The notes below the pieces were generated by a model. The model was not told where the DNA came from. It saw nothing but the letters and a program-made list of their open reading frames with translations, and searched no databases. Shown here in pieces: positions 38,701 to 51,865 of a stretch of 64,000 nt of DNA. Position 1 is the first letter of the stretch. Each line of letters opens with the position of its first letter. Made by a program: the position numbers and the translations under genes. This DNA is from Edolisoma coerulescens (Eukaryota > Chordata > Aves > Passeriformes > Campephagidae): contig VWZW01004691.1 in the NCBI GenBank assembly GCA_013397115.1, positions 241,094-305,093 on the forward strand, in the 5' to 3' direction.

Positions 38701-41700
38701 GATTTTTATTCTCCAGGCTATGCTAAGTTTACATTCATTTTATGTGCCGTACTATGCCCAAATCGAAAGTTTTGATGTTAGACAGTTTTGTACTACCTTT
38801 AGAAACACTAGTTAATTTTTGCTGATGCCTCCATGCATTATCCATTATCCAAAACAGAGCTTTCATTAAAACACAATTGTGCTTAATGCATTTCAGAAGT
38901 TTTTAAAAGATAGCTCAGGTATTCCTCTTGCTTGACTCAGTGCTCTTTAACAAACCTGCACCTGTACTCTCTCTTTGATTTCTCTGTTCCCCTACAGGTA
39001 CCTGAGATTATGTAACTCCTATCCAAATCTCCCATCTAGTAATTGTGGTAACTGTTCTCTTTTAGCCAGATAGTTTATGCAGTAACCCTCAGAAAATGAG
39101 AGAAAATTTCTTTTGTTAATTCAGTAACAGCTGGATACATTTGAGCCTTTAATTTCTGACAAACAGATGACATTTTTCTCTGGAGGCAATATAGTCTAAT
39201 AGTAAATTATTTTATATTTGGAAAGTGATTTAAGATATACTGGAATTAAAATGTACTGTGATGAAAAAAAATTATCCAGTTGTATTCTCCATAGAAAATG
39301 AAGGTGGATGACAAATACTATGACATTCTGGTGCTAAAAGATCCATAGAACATTTAAATTTCCAGCTTTTTCTTCCTCTTTTCTGACTTTCTCTTTTTTT
39401 TTTTTAAATTTGAATATCACTGTGTTAAAATTGCACTTCCCAAAACTCCACTTTAATCAAAATTCACAGAAATGTAATAAAACCTAAAATCTTAGAACTG
39501 TGACAGCAAAATGTTAAATAAAGATAGAGAGAGATGGAGAAAAGAAATCTTATTTTCTTAAAGCTGTTGAAAATAGTACTCTTATACTATCACTGAGGAG
39601 TAACTACACATCTTTTAAAATACTACTTAAAATACTTGGAAAAAGCAGCTTTTTCCCCTTAAATTTTATAGTTTTGCCCAACTGTGCACTAGTAATACAA
39701 GCTGTGATTGGCAATTCTGTTGTGACTGAAGTTCATAGTTTACGATTATAAACCCAATTTAGCTTCATTCTACACAGTCATGTCATCAACTGTTTTCATA
39801 AAAAGCCATGTTTCCTTCTCTGGTGAGTATATATTCAGCCACTTCAGGATTACACCCAAACACCCACCTCCGAAAAAAATCCAATTTAAATACTAGTAAT
39901 AATACTTCAGTAAGAATTTAGACATTTACCTACATCAGAATTCTCTTAAAGGCACACCTTTAGGCATTTTCACTGGTAAAAGTGACATGAGAGTCTCAGT
40001 TTTGAGAAGCACCAAGATGATATTCACCTTTGAAACCAGATCCTCTTTACCTACTTGTTAGGCATATCTGAGGGAGGAAAGAGGAACAGGTGGTCAGGGA
40101 ATGGATGACAGGTTTGGTTTGGGTCTATGCTATTCTTTGACACTGCAGATAAAGTAGCGCTAAGAGTTGTGCAGTTTGACTCTGAAAAAGTTGTCCAGTC
40201 AAGCCATTCAGAAACACAGAGATGCAGCAAAATCCTCTTCCTGCTTTCCCTTGGACAACTGATACTGTGTTTTGTAGATGAAGGCTGTAGAGAAAAAGCT
40301 AGGGGAGTCTTGTGTGGACTGAAAGACTCGATATCCCTTCAGAATAACCACTTTTGTGTGCGCAGCAGAGCTTCAGGTATAATCATCTTTCTCTCCAGTT
40401 ACCTCAAACTATTTGACATGACAACAGAACAGGCTAAGGTGAAACATTTAATCCTTCTTAAAGTTCAGAAGATCTAAACATAAAACACTGTTTATTTGAC
40501 AGATTAAACTTAACACTAGAGCTGAACACATAGGGTCAGGCTTTGCTCTGGAGCCAACCCAGTAACATGAAATATTGATTTGCCTGTTGTAGGACATTAC
40601 AGTTACCCTATGTAATTCCTATGCAGAATTATAGTTTCTCTGGTGAGTTAAAGCAGTCTGTACACAAAAATATGCTCACTTCTGAAGCACACGTTAAATC
40701 TCTTTTCAACATAAGTGTCAGAATCTGTACTGCAAAGGATGGACACCTACAGTGAGTAGGCATCCAGTCTCTGGACTGCTTCTTCTCAAACACAACTGAA
40801 AAGGAAGGTGGAAACAGTTTTTCTGCCAAGCTATTTGATAAAGTAGCTGTACATGTGAACTAATGTAGATTTCACACATGAAAATAAAGGGTAGCAATTA
40901 TTTTCAGAACATTTTATTTTGCTGTGAAATCTTTGATATCTTCTAATACAGGGTAGAAAAAAATTTTATGTCAAAGATACCTGTTTAAAGTTGACAACAC
41001 ATTTTAATTTCTTCTTATAATTAAAAATTTAATATGCAGCTCGTTGTATTTCATTCAGAAAAAAAAATAAGCTATTTCACAAATGCTCTGGCTTCTCAGT
41101 ATTAAAGCTTTCTTGTTACTAGAGGAGCTCTTTTCTCATAGTCACATTAAATATACTTTGTTGAATATATTAATCTAATCCTATTTCCAACCAGTCTTCT
41201 CTTTCATGCTCAGTTTTTTTTAAATAAAGGACAAAAAGAAGGAGAAAAGGAAGGACAGAGTATAAGTAAATTAGAAAATCCTTATGTAAAATAAAGCACC
41301 CTTAAAAACAAAAGTGGGTGACTAATTGCATTTTACACTGTTTTGATCATATTTTTCCAACTGAAAATCTAATTTTAATGCACTCACTAACCACTGCTGG
41401 CTTGACAGCACCTTTCTGATGCAATCTGTGATGACACACATGACTGAGGAAAACGTTGAGCAGCTCTCACTTTCTTTAAACCTCTTTCTTCCTTTTGTGA
41501 TATATAAGTACTCATCATCCTGCCATTTCCTTATCACTCATAAACCTTGATAAGCTGTGAAAGATAGAGGAATTAACTGAAACAATATGTTTACATATGC
41601 ATTAATTTTAACATACCTGGACTAGCCACCTTTCTTCCAGGAGTTTGTTGCTATGAAATAAGCAACTTTGCAATTAAACTTTTCCACTGCAAACTATACT

Positions 41701-41934
41701 GGTTACAGAATTACATACTAGCAGTATGCTTTTATGATAAATTGCTAGTTTATATTTGAAAATATTATCAATGATGCTTTGTTTTGTTGGGGTTTTTTTC
41801 TTTCTGGCCTACTAAAGCAGCTACTGTAGGAGTAGGAACCAATATAGGCACTGAAACATGGCTTAAATATGGTATCTCCTCTAAAGTATGCATTGTAAAA
41901 TCAAATTGATGTTCTGGTACACAGGACATCTAGA
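35714..41934. other. AT-rich non-coding sequence, no gene seen
   Basis: Six kilobases with only short open frames. The longest is 40127-40477 (116 codons), which has no recognisable domain, signal or splice context. The sequence contains an ATAGAT-type simple repeat at 38592-38645 and scattered A/T runs. No transposon termini were recognised. Confidence 0.55.
38592..38645. repeat. AT-rich ATAGAT/TATA simple repeat
   Basis: Irregular tandem TATAGA/ATAGAT units across about 54 bp. Seen directly; a likely polymorphic microsatellite. Confidence 0.8.
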
Positions 41935-42110
41935 AAGATTTTTATTTGAGTTCTAGGGACCCAGATGCCCTCAGAAGCTGTAGCTTCAGAGAAACCAGTA
42001 GGTGCCAAAGAACAGACACCACAGTTACACCAAGCATATGGCTTCCCTGTCCTTGCAGGGAGCCAGCTCTGGCTGCCCCACGGATGGACTGCAGCAATTG
42101 CCAAGATTTT
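41935..42110. other. GC-richer insert flanked by 8-bp direct repeat
   Basis: AAGATTTT occurs at 41935-41942 and 42103-42110 and brackets a 160-bp block noticeably GC-richer than its AT-rich flanks. On the minus strand the block's left side contains CAAATAAAAATC, an AATAAA poly(A)-like signal near the end. I cannot name the element. It lacks terminal inverted repeats and TG...CA ends, and the flanking repeat is AT-rich enough to be chance. It may be a small retroposed insert or LTR remnant. Confidence 0.3.
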
Positions 42111-44082
42111 AAGCTAAAGTTTAAAATCAACATAATTTTCTGCACCTGTAAGAGTCTTTTCAGTTTTCAGCTTTTCACTAGATTCAGTTAATGGAGCCAA
42201 ATATCTTTCAGATAATTAATTAATTCGATGTAATTTTGTGTACTTTGGTTTGGGAAATTTTATTTCATTCAGCTTTCTGAAAAAAATTCTTGTCAAAAGA
42301 CCTACAAGTTCCCAGGAAAATGTAATTTTTTTTTCTGTGACATCCAGTACACTCAAGACTTTAGTGGAAGCATGGACTATAATGAAACCTGTATTTGGAC
42401 TTTGATTTTAAATTCACTCCTCTGTAAAACTGGGCAGAGGTATGCTTTTGAGCTATGAAATAATGACAAACTTCTGTGATAAAAAGTTTTGTTTCCTGCT
42501 GTCTTTCTGTCTTTTCTTTCTATTTCTTTATATTTTATACTTATTGTGAATTTGAGCTCTTTTTGACACCATGGTTGTTAAAACAGTGATATAAATATTA
42601 ACATTATTCATTCCAATGCTTGGTGTTTTGGGGGGATGCCAGAAGCCACCACATAATCCATTAAGAAAGGAGTCAACTTATAGTTCTTTACTAGAACAGG
42701 TAACTAGGTGGCAATGTCCTGTTTATTTCCATGTTACTATCAAGTTTCAATGCTATCATATTTTTAGCCTAAATACTACAAAGAAAAGTATAATTTCATT
42801 AATGTTAGTTTTCCACTACCCTTTCATACTTTGGCAAGAGAGAAAATGGCAGTAATAGATCATATGTATTCTGTGCCTTATATTATAAGCATGGGTAAAT
42901 GAATGGTTTCAATATTCTTAAAAAATAAGAGTAAATATATTTTTTTCTCTGATTGAGAAAACACATATATCAGTCAGCATGTGTGGAAATTTGCTTTAAT
43001 TAAGAAATAGAGCAAAGTCTTGAAGTAAGTGTAGCAGCCAGGCCTGGGAAGCAGCTGCAACAGAGAAATCTATATCTTTTAAAGGATTTAGATCTGCTGC
43101 ACAGTTTGGTTGGCATGTGGCAAATTAAATTTAATGTTAATTCATGTAAATTTATTAGCCTCTTTCTTTAGAGTCCCCCATGTTTTCATTGTACATTGTG
43201 TTTCAGTACAGATGATAATAAACTCATGCAGATGCCACCAGTCATCAGTGCAACATTAATTACCGACTTGCTCAGAAAGTATTTACAGCCAGATCCGGGA
43301 CTGGCTGTGCAGAGCTGGCAGTGCTGCTACTATGAGCTGGAAAAACAGAAAGTTGTTTAGCAAATGCTGCTTCAAATCACTGAGAGGGGGACAGAGGGGA
43401 AGGAAAAGGAGAGAGCAGGGAAGGTTAGAAGGTCACACTGGAGGTGTTCTCTGGAATTTGAATTACCAACTCTAAACTGCAAAGCTGACAAATGTTATCT
43501 CTGGACTCAAAACTTGCATTCCAAATGCAAATAGGGCCCAGGAAAGGTCTGAGATTTTAAAAAACTATTTTGTGATGTCAGCTCAGAGTCATTCATATTA
43601 ACCCACCACATCAGATCCCACCGGGAAGAGCAAATATAAATATTTATGGTTAGGATGCAGGTGAGAAAAGCAGAAGGTAGGAAGGATAAAAGCATCTAAC
43701 ATATGACAAAGCTGCCCCTGGCTTAGGACTGTGGAACAAATGACTAATGACTTGTGTTTTCAGAGCACACTAAGCAGAGATACAGCTTATTTTATAAAGC
43801 TGTTGATGAGATCACCACTTTATGGACACCTCAACAATGGAACAGAAAAATCCGCTCAAATGAAAATTGGAGTTCCAGGTTGTGCTCAGCCTGAGGGTAT
43901 ACGAATATAAAAGAGCTTTTGAAGCAGCTAGGAGTCTGTACAATGTGTTAGATGAGGCCCTTTTACATCCTCCTCATTAAGTTGAAGTGAGGTAATCAAG
44001 AATTATTATGAACAAATTTACCATTTTTTCCATACATTATCCAAACCACAATGAAACGTCATTATATACAGTAACTCTCTCC

Positions 44083-44098
44083 ATATATATATATATAT
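44083..44098. repeat. (AT)8 microsatellite
   Basis: Pure AT dinucleotide run. Seen directly. Confidence 0.9.
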
Positions 44099-45595
44099 GA
44101 ACTACAGAAATTAGATGAGCATGTCTATCCCCATTTTACTAGTGAAGATGTTTACCTTGCAGAGCAAGGGAAGAGCTGAATACAATACTTAGGTCAATAA
44201 AACATCCAATTTCCCTTTAGGGCATTAAATAACAATTGAAGTGTTGCAGTTCAACGTCTTGATTCATAACTTTATGGCCATCAGACCACATCATGAAAAT
44301 ATATTTCATCTCAAATTTTATTGTCGCCTTACTCTGTTTTCTCAGTAGAAGAAAACACAGATTAGAAATATATAATCAAGTAACTCTAGTACAGAAGCCT
44401 GAGCGTACTTGTATTAGGAAATGCAAAAATCTGTCTTATATTTGTCTTCCTTGAAATCTCTCTTGCTTGGACAGAACTTCTGTCCTTATATTGAACCCAT
44501 CGGACTGACAATAGATACATTTTTTAACTTGTTTATTGTTTCTATACAAAATAATCACCTGGAATTTTCCTATACTTCAATTAAAATATTAAGTAAAGTT
44601 ATTCTCACATCTATGTGTCTACTAAGTGATCATGGCATCAATAAGACCCAATTGTAAATACAACATTTCATGCTGTTTGCCTCGTGGAAGAAGAAGGTTA
44701 AGAAAAAGAATGGAGGAAACTGGGAGAGAAAGGAATGCAATTGTCTGTTAAAAAACCCTCAAGATATTATCAATCCCTGTGTCTGCCTAATTAGTCATAA
44801 CATCTGGAAAATTTCTATTTTCAAGTGCAGTAGCACGTATAATGTTGAAATGACAATGACAATACTGATAGCGTTTAAATTACATCTGAAAAAAAACCCA
44901 AAACAACAAACAAACCACACAAAAATCTGTTCTTTTATCACTTTCTGCCTCATAAAAAACTGAGGAATTTTCTGTCACTTTCTCTTGCTGTTGCACATAT
45001 TCCACACCTGTCACAGTTTGTAGAGTGGTGCCATTGTGTTCTTTGTGACACACAAAGCTGGAAATACCTTTGGACCTGGTGAATTAAACTCAACTTGAAC
45101 ACAGTCATAAAGGATTTGCCGCTTACTTTGGGAAAAAGAAGCTGTACAGACAAGGTAACTCTGTTTCAAAATGGTAACTGAAAACACCTTAAGCTTTCCT
45201 CCTCTTCCAGTAGGAATAAAGCCCACAAATATGCAGCCATACCTGTCTTGAAAAACATAGCAGAACACAAAAGTTTGCCACAAATATGCCACAAAACTTC
45301 CTCAGAAATTACAACCCCCCTTTGGCATTTTCCTCTCACATGGGAGCTCTGTGGCAACAACAAGGTAGTGTTCTATAAAAGGTTTAGAAATTCAAAAAGT
45401 TAGTTCATTTACTATTTTGTAAAAAGACCAAATGTAAATGAATCAGATATCTTTGACAATATACCCCCCTACTGTCCCATCGCCAAACCAGCAAGGTTTA
45501 TGCTGTGGAATCACAAAGGATATGTTTCACTAACAAATTATGAGCTTATATAATTTTCATTGTGTCACTTCAGTCACGTCATGCGACCAGAGACT

Positions 45596-45617
45596 ATAAG
45601 ACTACATATAGTCTTAT
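45596..45617. other. Perfect 9-bp hairpin with 4-nt loop
   Basis: Arms 45596-45604 (ataagacta) and 45609-45617 (tagtcttat) are exact reverse complements with loop cata. A stable short palindrome; function unknown. Confidence 0.7.
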
Positions 45618-46011
45618 TTGACTTATATAGGTATAATAAGGGATAGGATATTATATCAATTATGGCATAATGAATATTTTAAGGTAGTTAAATGAGTATT
45701 TAAGACTCAATTTCTTAAAAAGAACAATTTGTAGTTAATGAAATAAGAGGACTTTATACAAATTTTATACAATTTCATGGAGCTATCTAGGCCTGGAAAG
45801 GGAACAAGTTTTCCACGTCATTATAATTTTCAGTATTTGTTTTCATTTATCATAAGTACAACAAAATGAATTTGTTTCTTCGGGCCTTTTTTACACCAAG
45901 ATCATAGGTAGAAGTGTAACAGGATTCCCAACAAAGGTCCTCTAACCTTGTGTCCTAATCAGAGAGCTACTGGCTTTTTTTAGATATATAATTTTTCTCT
46001 TTAGAATCTTC

Positions 46012-46899
46012 ACCTTTGTCATGATCCAGTTTTAAAGCATTTAGAAATGCTTCCATTCAAATGCTAAAGTCCATAATATGTGTTTTATTTTATAGTAAAT
46101 ATGAGAGAGAGCGAAAGAGAGAGAGGAAGAAAGAGAAAGAAATGGAAAACAGATGGGGTGACAGAAAGAGAGTGACAGAGACAGAATAAAGAAAATATCA
46201 CCACTCCATGGATCCCACTGACATCCCGATGATTCTCTCCAGCTGGTCTTCTTGGTGGTGAAGATCCCCAGAGAATCATAGAATGGATTAATATAGACTC
46301 AGGCCGGGTGAGAATGCCCCTGGGTGGGGCCCAGTCTCTTGAAGCAGACTCTGGATCCGTTGCATCGTTTTGCATCATGTGCAGTGCTGTGGTGCATTCA
46401 CAAGCCTCTGGGGAGTGCTTTGCGGGTCTTTGATGGATTATGACATCCCCTCAGCTGCCTCTCATCTGAATGTCCCACGGATGTGGCCTGTGAGGATGGG
46501 GGTTTCATAGCTGTGCTGGTTTGTGAGTATGGGTGTTCACTGTCTCTGACCAGAGGTTACATCCAAAACCTGCTCCCCCCTCCTCAGTTTAGGGGGTGTC
46601 TGTGTAAACCTGGCCTCTGTGGGCTGTGGTCTCCCCCACCCCAAACCCAGACAGGGAAGAATTTCTGCTGCATTTGGCTCTCGTGATACATTCCTTTCTT
46701 TCAGCCTTGTTTGTTTCTCCCTAAACCTGAAATGATTGAACAATAGTATTGCCTTTATCTTATTTAGGCGGCTTAACTCACAGTCCAAAGTTCTATGAGT
46801 TAAGCTTCTGTGGTTGTAGCTTCTTTATACAGTTTTTGCTACAATGGGCAAAACTTCCTAACATTTAAGGCATAAACTATTTCAGTCCCTGACAACCTT
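46012..46899 (-). mobile_element. Solo LTR A (878 bp) with 5-bp TSD ACCTT
   Basis: The LTR spans 46017-46894, with plus-strand ends TGTCATGATCC and CCCTGACA. ACCTT lies immediately outside on both sides (46012-46016, 46895-46899), giving an exact 5-bp target-site duplication. Minus orientation is inferred from an AATAAA signal (minus strand of 46084-46089) about 70 bp from the 46017 end and a TATATTAA box (46288-46295) about 200 bp upstream of it. A purine-rich GAGAGA stretch (about 46104-46145) becomes a CT-rich stretch in the transcript. It is homologous over its full length to the LTR at 59217-60192. No internal region is attached, so this is a solo LTR left by recombination. Open frames inside it, such as 46085-46378, are incidental. 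Confidence 0.88.
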
Positions 46900-48823
46900 C
46901 CGCCACCCTTCTCTAGCCATATGACGTTCTGCAATCTAAGATGTTGTTTTACCCAATTTAACTCAAATTTTTAGCTTTTTACCTTTTCTGTCACTAAGCA
47001 AATTTGAATCTTAGACATCATGGTAATATGATGAAAACGAGAACAGAAATGATACACATAGTTTATATTATGACATTAGTTTTTAATTCTTGTACATTGG
47101 AGATCTATGCAATTAGAAGCATGTTAGACAGGATGGCTCACACAGCACCAACTGAAATCTATCCAACTTCCTTGTATCCATGGCAATAAAATATTATTTA
47201 TGTAATTTATCAAAATGCCTAAAATAAGGAAGACCAGGGGGACTATCATCTTGCACAAGACATTTGCTTTCATTGCAGTTGCTTCCTATATTCTTACATT
47301 GTTATGATATACAAACACAGGTGCTCAAATACCAAATAATAATTGTAAATAAGATGGTAATTACAACCTAAAGGAGAATGCCTGAGACAGCATGCAGCCA
47401 AAGCTGTTACTGTTGGATCAATAGCTGTTCAGGAAAGCCTTTTCTGTCCACATTCCATCTACTAAGCATGACTTAGTTAAATGATTTGATTTTTTCTCTG
47501 TGGTCACAGAGCATTATGAGGTATTTCTAATAAAGGTAGGAGCCATTCAAATAAAATCTGATAAGTATGGCTACAGATAATTTCACTATGAGAGCACAAG
47601 ATACAAACAAGAGGTAATGAAAAAAATAATTCCATTAAAACTACAAGAATATTTTCTGTCAGATAATTCATGCAGATGTCCAGTAAAAGATTTATATTTT
47701 CAGGAAAAGGGGAAAGGGGTGGCAGAAGAATGGCTACATCAACTCTTCAGCATTCCTAAGTATCTTCATTAGCATTAATATGAATAATCTTAGAAATGGG
47801 TGAAGAACCTGGTTTCTAGTGCAAATTTATTTACATAAATAACTTAAATGAAACTAATGAACCTAAAATTTGATTCAGGTCTAAGCTATTTATAAGTAAC
47901 TTTTACAAAAAGAGAGACAATACAATTCTGCAATTTATCCCTGAGTACATTAATTTAAATGAATGTTGACAATTAAATTAAAAGTTTTAATTGTTATCCA
48001 GAGGAAACCTATATTCATTAAGGAAAAAAAAAACCCAATAAAATTTATTTAGAGTTTCTCACATTCTGCAAATGAAGGCATGTGCTTTCTCCCTTTGTGG
48101 CTGAGTCAGTTAGTAGATGGATGATTACCCCCTTAGTAACTGTTTGAAGGGATTAAAGACTTTTTGGGGTGTACTCAGGGTAGGTTGTCCAGTTTTGATA
48201 CTCAGTTTAGTAGAACCAGACATGGATGGCAGAGATGTGTCTTAATTCCCAAGGAGAAAGGCAGATAAAATCATCTTTCCTCTAGCTGAAGATATACACC
48301 CGACAACCTTTAAAAAAGTCAATGATATATCACATTTATATACATTGGGCAACCATGTTCTTTATACTTGACCCTTAAAATGAGCTACGAGTTACCTTTA
48401 TGGTCTTATCTAAATCAGCCTCCAGCTAATCCTTTTGTTCTTGTGAGCCCCTACCCAAGTCATGGGTAAGTTATTGAGAAGCATAAAACAATATATCTGA
48501 CATGCTTGGGGAGCACACAAATAAGAGAGAAAAATATTTTCCAGGAGCCTATTATTCACCATTGCAGAGAACCTGGCTGGATACATTTCTGAGCTGTACA
48601 AAAACTTCATGATGCACCATCTTTATCTTTGCTTAATAACTCATTTCTTTCTACAGACAGAGTCAAATCAACAACCAGGCCTTTTGCCAGTATCCCCCCC
48701 AATAGCACAGTGGGGCCACTCTTGGACAACTTGATTAATCTTTAGGCACCACTATGCATTTTTACTTGCAAAATTCTCATTGATATCAGTTTAAATTTTG
48801 CTTAAGAATTGCAAAATGAGGCC
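46900..48823. other. AT-rich non-coding sequence between LTRs
   Basis: Short open frames only; no recognisable gene, repeat family or structural signal. Confidence 0.55.
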
Positions 48824-49231
48824 ATGAAGTGTGGAATATGGGGTTCTGTTTGTTAAAATGGTTAAGGCTTATGCTCACCAGCCGGCCCTGTGGGAAAGGC
48901 ACAGCTACAGGCTGGGTGGTTGGAAGGTGGATGAGGGGTGAGAGGCCGTTGAGTGGAAATTGGAAGTGAGATTGTGATTGGCTGGAGGAATGCGGGGACA
49001 GCATATGAACGAGAAGTTGATTGGGTGATAGGACGCGTGGACAGCAGCACTGCAGCTGTGCCAGCCAATGGGTGCCCTTCTGCTGTTAAGTTCCGTTAGG
49101 CTTAGGTTTGGTTTCAGTTGTGTTCGGTTGAGATTAAGGGTATAAAGAGGGGGCAATTTTTGGCAATAAACGGATCTTCTTTGGACATACAAGGGGGTCT
49201 GTCGTCTTTGTTCCCCATTGCTACAATGAAG
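48824..49231 (+). mobile_element. Class-II-like solo LTR D (396 bp) with 6-bp TSD ATGAAG
   Basis: The LTR runs 48830-49225, from TGTGGAATATGGGG to ATTGCTACA. The exact 6-bp direct repeat ATGAAG lies at 48824-48829 and 49226-49231. Promoter-type signals are in order: CCAAT-type GCCAATGG (about 49063), TATAAA at 49141-49146, and AATAAA at 49165-49170, only 24 bp downstream. About 55 bp remain to the end. A 6-bp duplication and a poly(A) signal close behind the TATA box are typical of class II (ERVK/alpharetrovirus-like) LTRs, so this one reads on the plus strand, unlike its neighbours. No gag, pol or env flanks it. Minus-strand open frames at 48786-49192 are antisense shadows. Confidence 0.88.
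49141..49170 (+). promoter_or_regulatory. TATA box and poly(A) signal of LTR D
   Basis: TATAAA at 49141-49146 is followed by a G-rich stretch and AATAAA at 49165-49170. Within an LTR this marks the U3/R boundary region. Whether it is still active cannot be told from sequence. Confidence 0.7.
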
Positions 49232-50658
49232 TATTGATATTTAAAAAGCCACCATTATTTATGTAAAAACTGAAAAAATGGTAGCTCATTTAATTGTATA
49301 ATATATCCTTTTATTGGGAGTATAAACTAACTTTTCATGAAAATGGATGCAAAGTAGGAAAAGATAGATGTGAGAAAGGAGTTACAGGACTGTTCTTAAC
49401 AGTGCCATTTGCAGAAGATCTATATCAATAAATAAAAAAATAAATACTAACAGCTTTTAAAAAGAGGGTTTCTATCTTGAACTTCTCCCACAACCACCAT
49501 TCAATATTCTAAGCAAGAATCCTTAACTGGTTCAACTATGGTATTATAGAATATACTGCAATTTGTTCTAATTAGCTCCGGCTCTGTAGTATTTGGGGAT
49601 TCCTATTGGGAAGCAAGAGCTATTGCCATATGCTTCAGCATTATGGGAAGGTGTATAAAGTTTTCAATCAGCACTTCAAATATTTTCAAATATATGACAA
49701 TCATAGAATACTCATTTACTCCCAAATAATTTCCTCTGATCTACCCAGTTTGATACTTTTTGATCTCTGATTCAAATGATCTCCTGTATTACCACCTCCT
49801 CTGTGTATCTTGTTCTTGTCACATTTCTCCCCATCATTTGTTGCCCTATTAAAAAAGAGTAGCAACACAATCTATTATGATATTTCTTCTTTGTACCTTG
49901 TACTTCACCACGTAATCCATTTTTCTATCACCTATAAAGCTATTTATACTCCTTGACAGGCTACTTTTTTTTGAGATACTCTTTATTTTGCAAGGTATTT
50001 ATTTTGTCATTATTTCTAGATAGGCTATTTGAATAGCATTTATGGTCAGCATTAAGCAAGGAAAATATTTTTATAAGGGAATTTAAAGACATAGCATTGT
50101 AATGAAATAGAAATTTCCAATTTCTGTAAATTTCAGAATTTCTAGGAGAAATAATATTTTTCCAAAAATAAGATGATGATTTATAATTGTTTAGAGAAAT
50201 TCAGAGCTTTAGATCAGAACTTTGATTCTTTAATGGTAAAATGGTAAAAATATAGACAATTTCAGCTCTACTTCTTAGCACAAAGCAGTTCCCAGTGTTT
50301 GCTCCTAAAATGGAAGATCAGAAAATTTAATGCCCCCCAAAAAATTGAGTAAAAGCAACAAGCACATGTAAGACATTTTCAGAATAAAATAATAAAAATA
50401 ATAAATATAAAGTTGTGGATTTTGACTGTCTTCATTAGGTGAGTACAGGTAATGAACTCTGAAAGTCAATTGGTTGACTGCATCAAATGTGCAGCAGTTC
50501 CACTACGGGAACTTGTCGATGCAGCCAGAAAGTTACTCTTCCATGTACGAGCAACTGATGTTACAAAGTCAGCATTAGGATGAAAGCTCTGGACTAGTAA
50601 AAATTATCAATCAAAGGCATGGCTCCCTCACAGACCAAAATTTTACAGGGTGTCTTAG
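49232..50658. other. AT-rich non-coding sequence between LTRs
   Basis: No gene, repeat or structural feature recognised. The sequence is strongly AT-rich. Confidence 0.55.
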
Positions 50659-51104
50659 ACAGACGTACTAGTTTGAAAACAAACCAGTGGGACACTCCAA
50701 GTTAGAATTACAATTGAATAGGAAAATTAAAATAAAAGCAGAAAACACTGGTGTCCCATTCCACTATAAATGGGGGAGCCGGGAAGGATTCTTTTGATAG
50801 ATTTTTCCGATGAAAAATCAAGCACGAATATGGCAATATTATATCTGAGAACCATTTATTGAAATAAAAAAAAACAAAGGCAAACAAACAAAAAAACCAA
50901 CTAAGTGTTCTTATTAAAGGGAACAAACAGGAAAAAGGAGCAGAGAGAGAAAAGAGAGGGAGATGGAAAGAAACAGAAGACAGGGGACAGCGTTACCAAA
51001 GAACCCCTGCTATCTGTTAGCATCGGTTTGGCAGACCGAGCGTGCGTGTTGCGAACCGCGCGGTGCCTTTGCGTGGCTCCCATGGCAGGCTGGGCGCGAT
51101 TTCC

Positions 51105-51260
51105 AAGTGGCGGCGGCAGTGTGCCTCCGACGGCGGCTGCGGGCGGCGGCTACGAACTGCGGCTGGAGGCTGGGTGCGGGCGGCTGCGGACGGTGGCTGT
51201 GAGCTGCAAATGACAGCTGGAAGCTAAGTGCGGGCGGTGGCTGGGGACAGTGGATGAACA
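51105..51260. repeat. CpG-rich degenerate tandem repeat inside LTR F
   Basis: GGCGGC/GCTGCGGGCGG words recur. The strings CTGGAGGCTGGGTGCGGG (51163-51180) and CTGGAAGCTAAGTGCGGG (51217-51234) are near-copies offset by 54 bp. This explains the several overlapping open frames here on both strands (50905-51288), none of which I call a gene. Confidence 0.65.
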
Positions 51261-51814
51261 ACACAATGGCGATGGCAGTCGCAGTCAAATGCTGAATGCA
51301 GGCGATGGGGACTGCAGAGCACGAGGTCTCTATAGTGATAAGCTAGTTCCCGGAACTGGCACAGCAGGGCGAAGCAGGCACGGGTAGGGAAACAAGACCA
51401 CAGGGAAGAGGGCATGAAGGCGGGAGCAAAAGGGGACAAGCTGACCCTCCAAGCAACCCAAAGCAAAGAGGACTCATAGTGTTGAGGCTAGCTCCATTTA
51501 TGTGCCCCCAAACTCCTCCCCCAACTGAGCTTTGCAGGCCCATTTTTGGCAGGCATTTTTCGCGGGCATCCGGGTACTTGCTTTCACCAGCCACCGTGTG
51601 TGTGGGGGCGGGGGGTGGGGGGCTGCTCGCAGTCTAATCAGGGAAGTTTTCTCTGCCCTGATTGGCTGCCAGGTGAAGCCTCTGGCAACAGGGCAACACA
51701 GTTTTTTAATAGGAATTTTTCTTCACCTCATTTGTGACATATGTTGAGGCATACATATTGGTCCCTCTCAACTGCCTTAAAGTGACAGGGTCAGGATACA
51801 CCCTGTCAGTCAGG

Positions 51815-51865
51815 GTGGTGGTAGCAGTCCAATTAAATGGTGGCAGCAGTCCTGTTAAAATGATA
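51815..51865. repeat. Short direct repeat in LTR F
   Basis: GGTGGTAGCAGTCCAATTA is followed at once by GGTGGCAGCAGTCCTGTTA, two near-copies of about 22 bp. Probably an old tandem duplication in the LTR family rather than in this copy. Confidence 0.55.

Larger units (their letters stand above)
42111..46011. other. AT-rich non-coding sequence, no gene seen
   Basis: No exon or transposon supported. (AT)8 lies at 44083-44098 and a 9-bp inverted repeat at 45596-45617. The 43080-43340 block is a mixed-composition stretch with TTAAAT/TTAATT words and looks like unique regulatory or intronic DNA. A 93-codon minus frame at 45011-45292 shows no domain. Confidence 0.55.

Noticed and set aside
40127..40477. 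116-codon open frame on the plus strand
   Set aside because: No recognisable domain, no initiation or splice context, and length within chance for a 64-kb window; no second coding clue nearby.
50905..51288. Overlapping 60-100 codon frames in GC-rich DNA
   Set aside because: They fall in the CpG-rich repeat of LTR F and read as low-complexity R/G/A-rich peptides on both strands.
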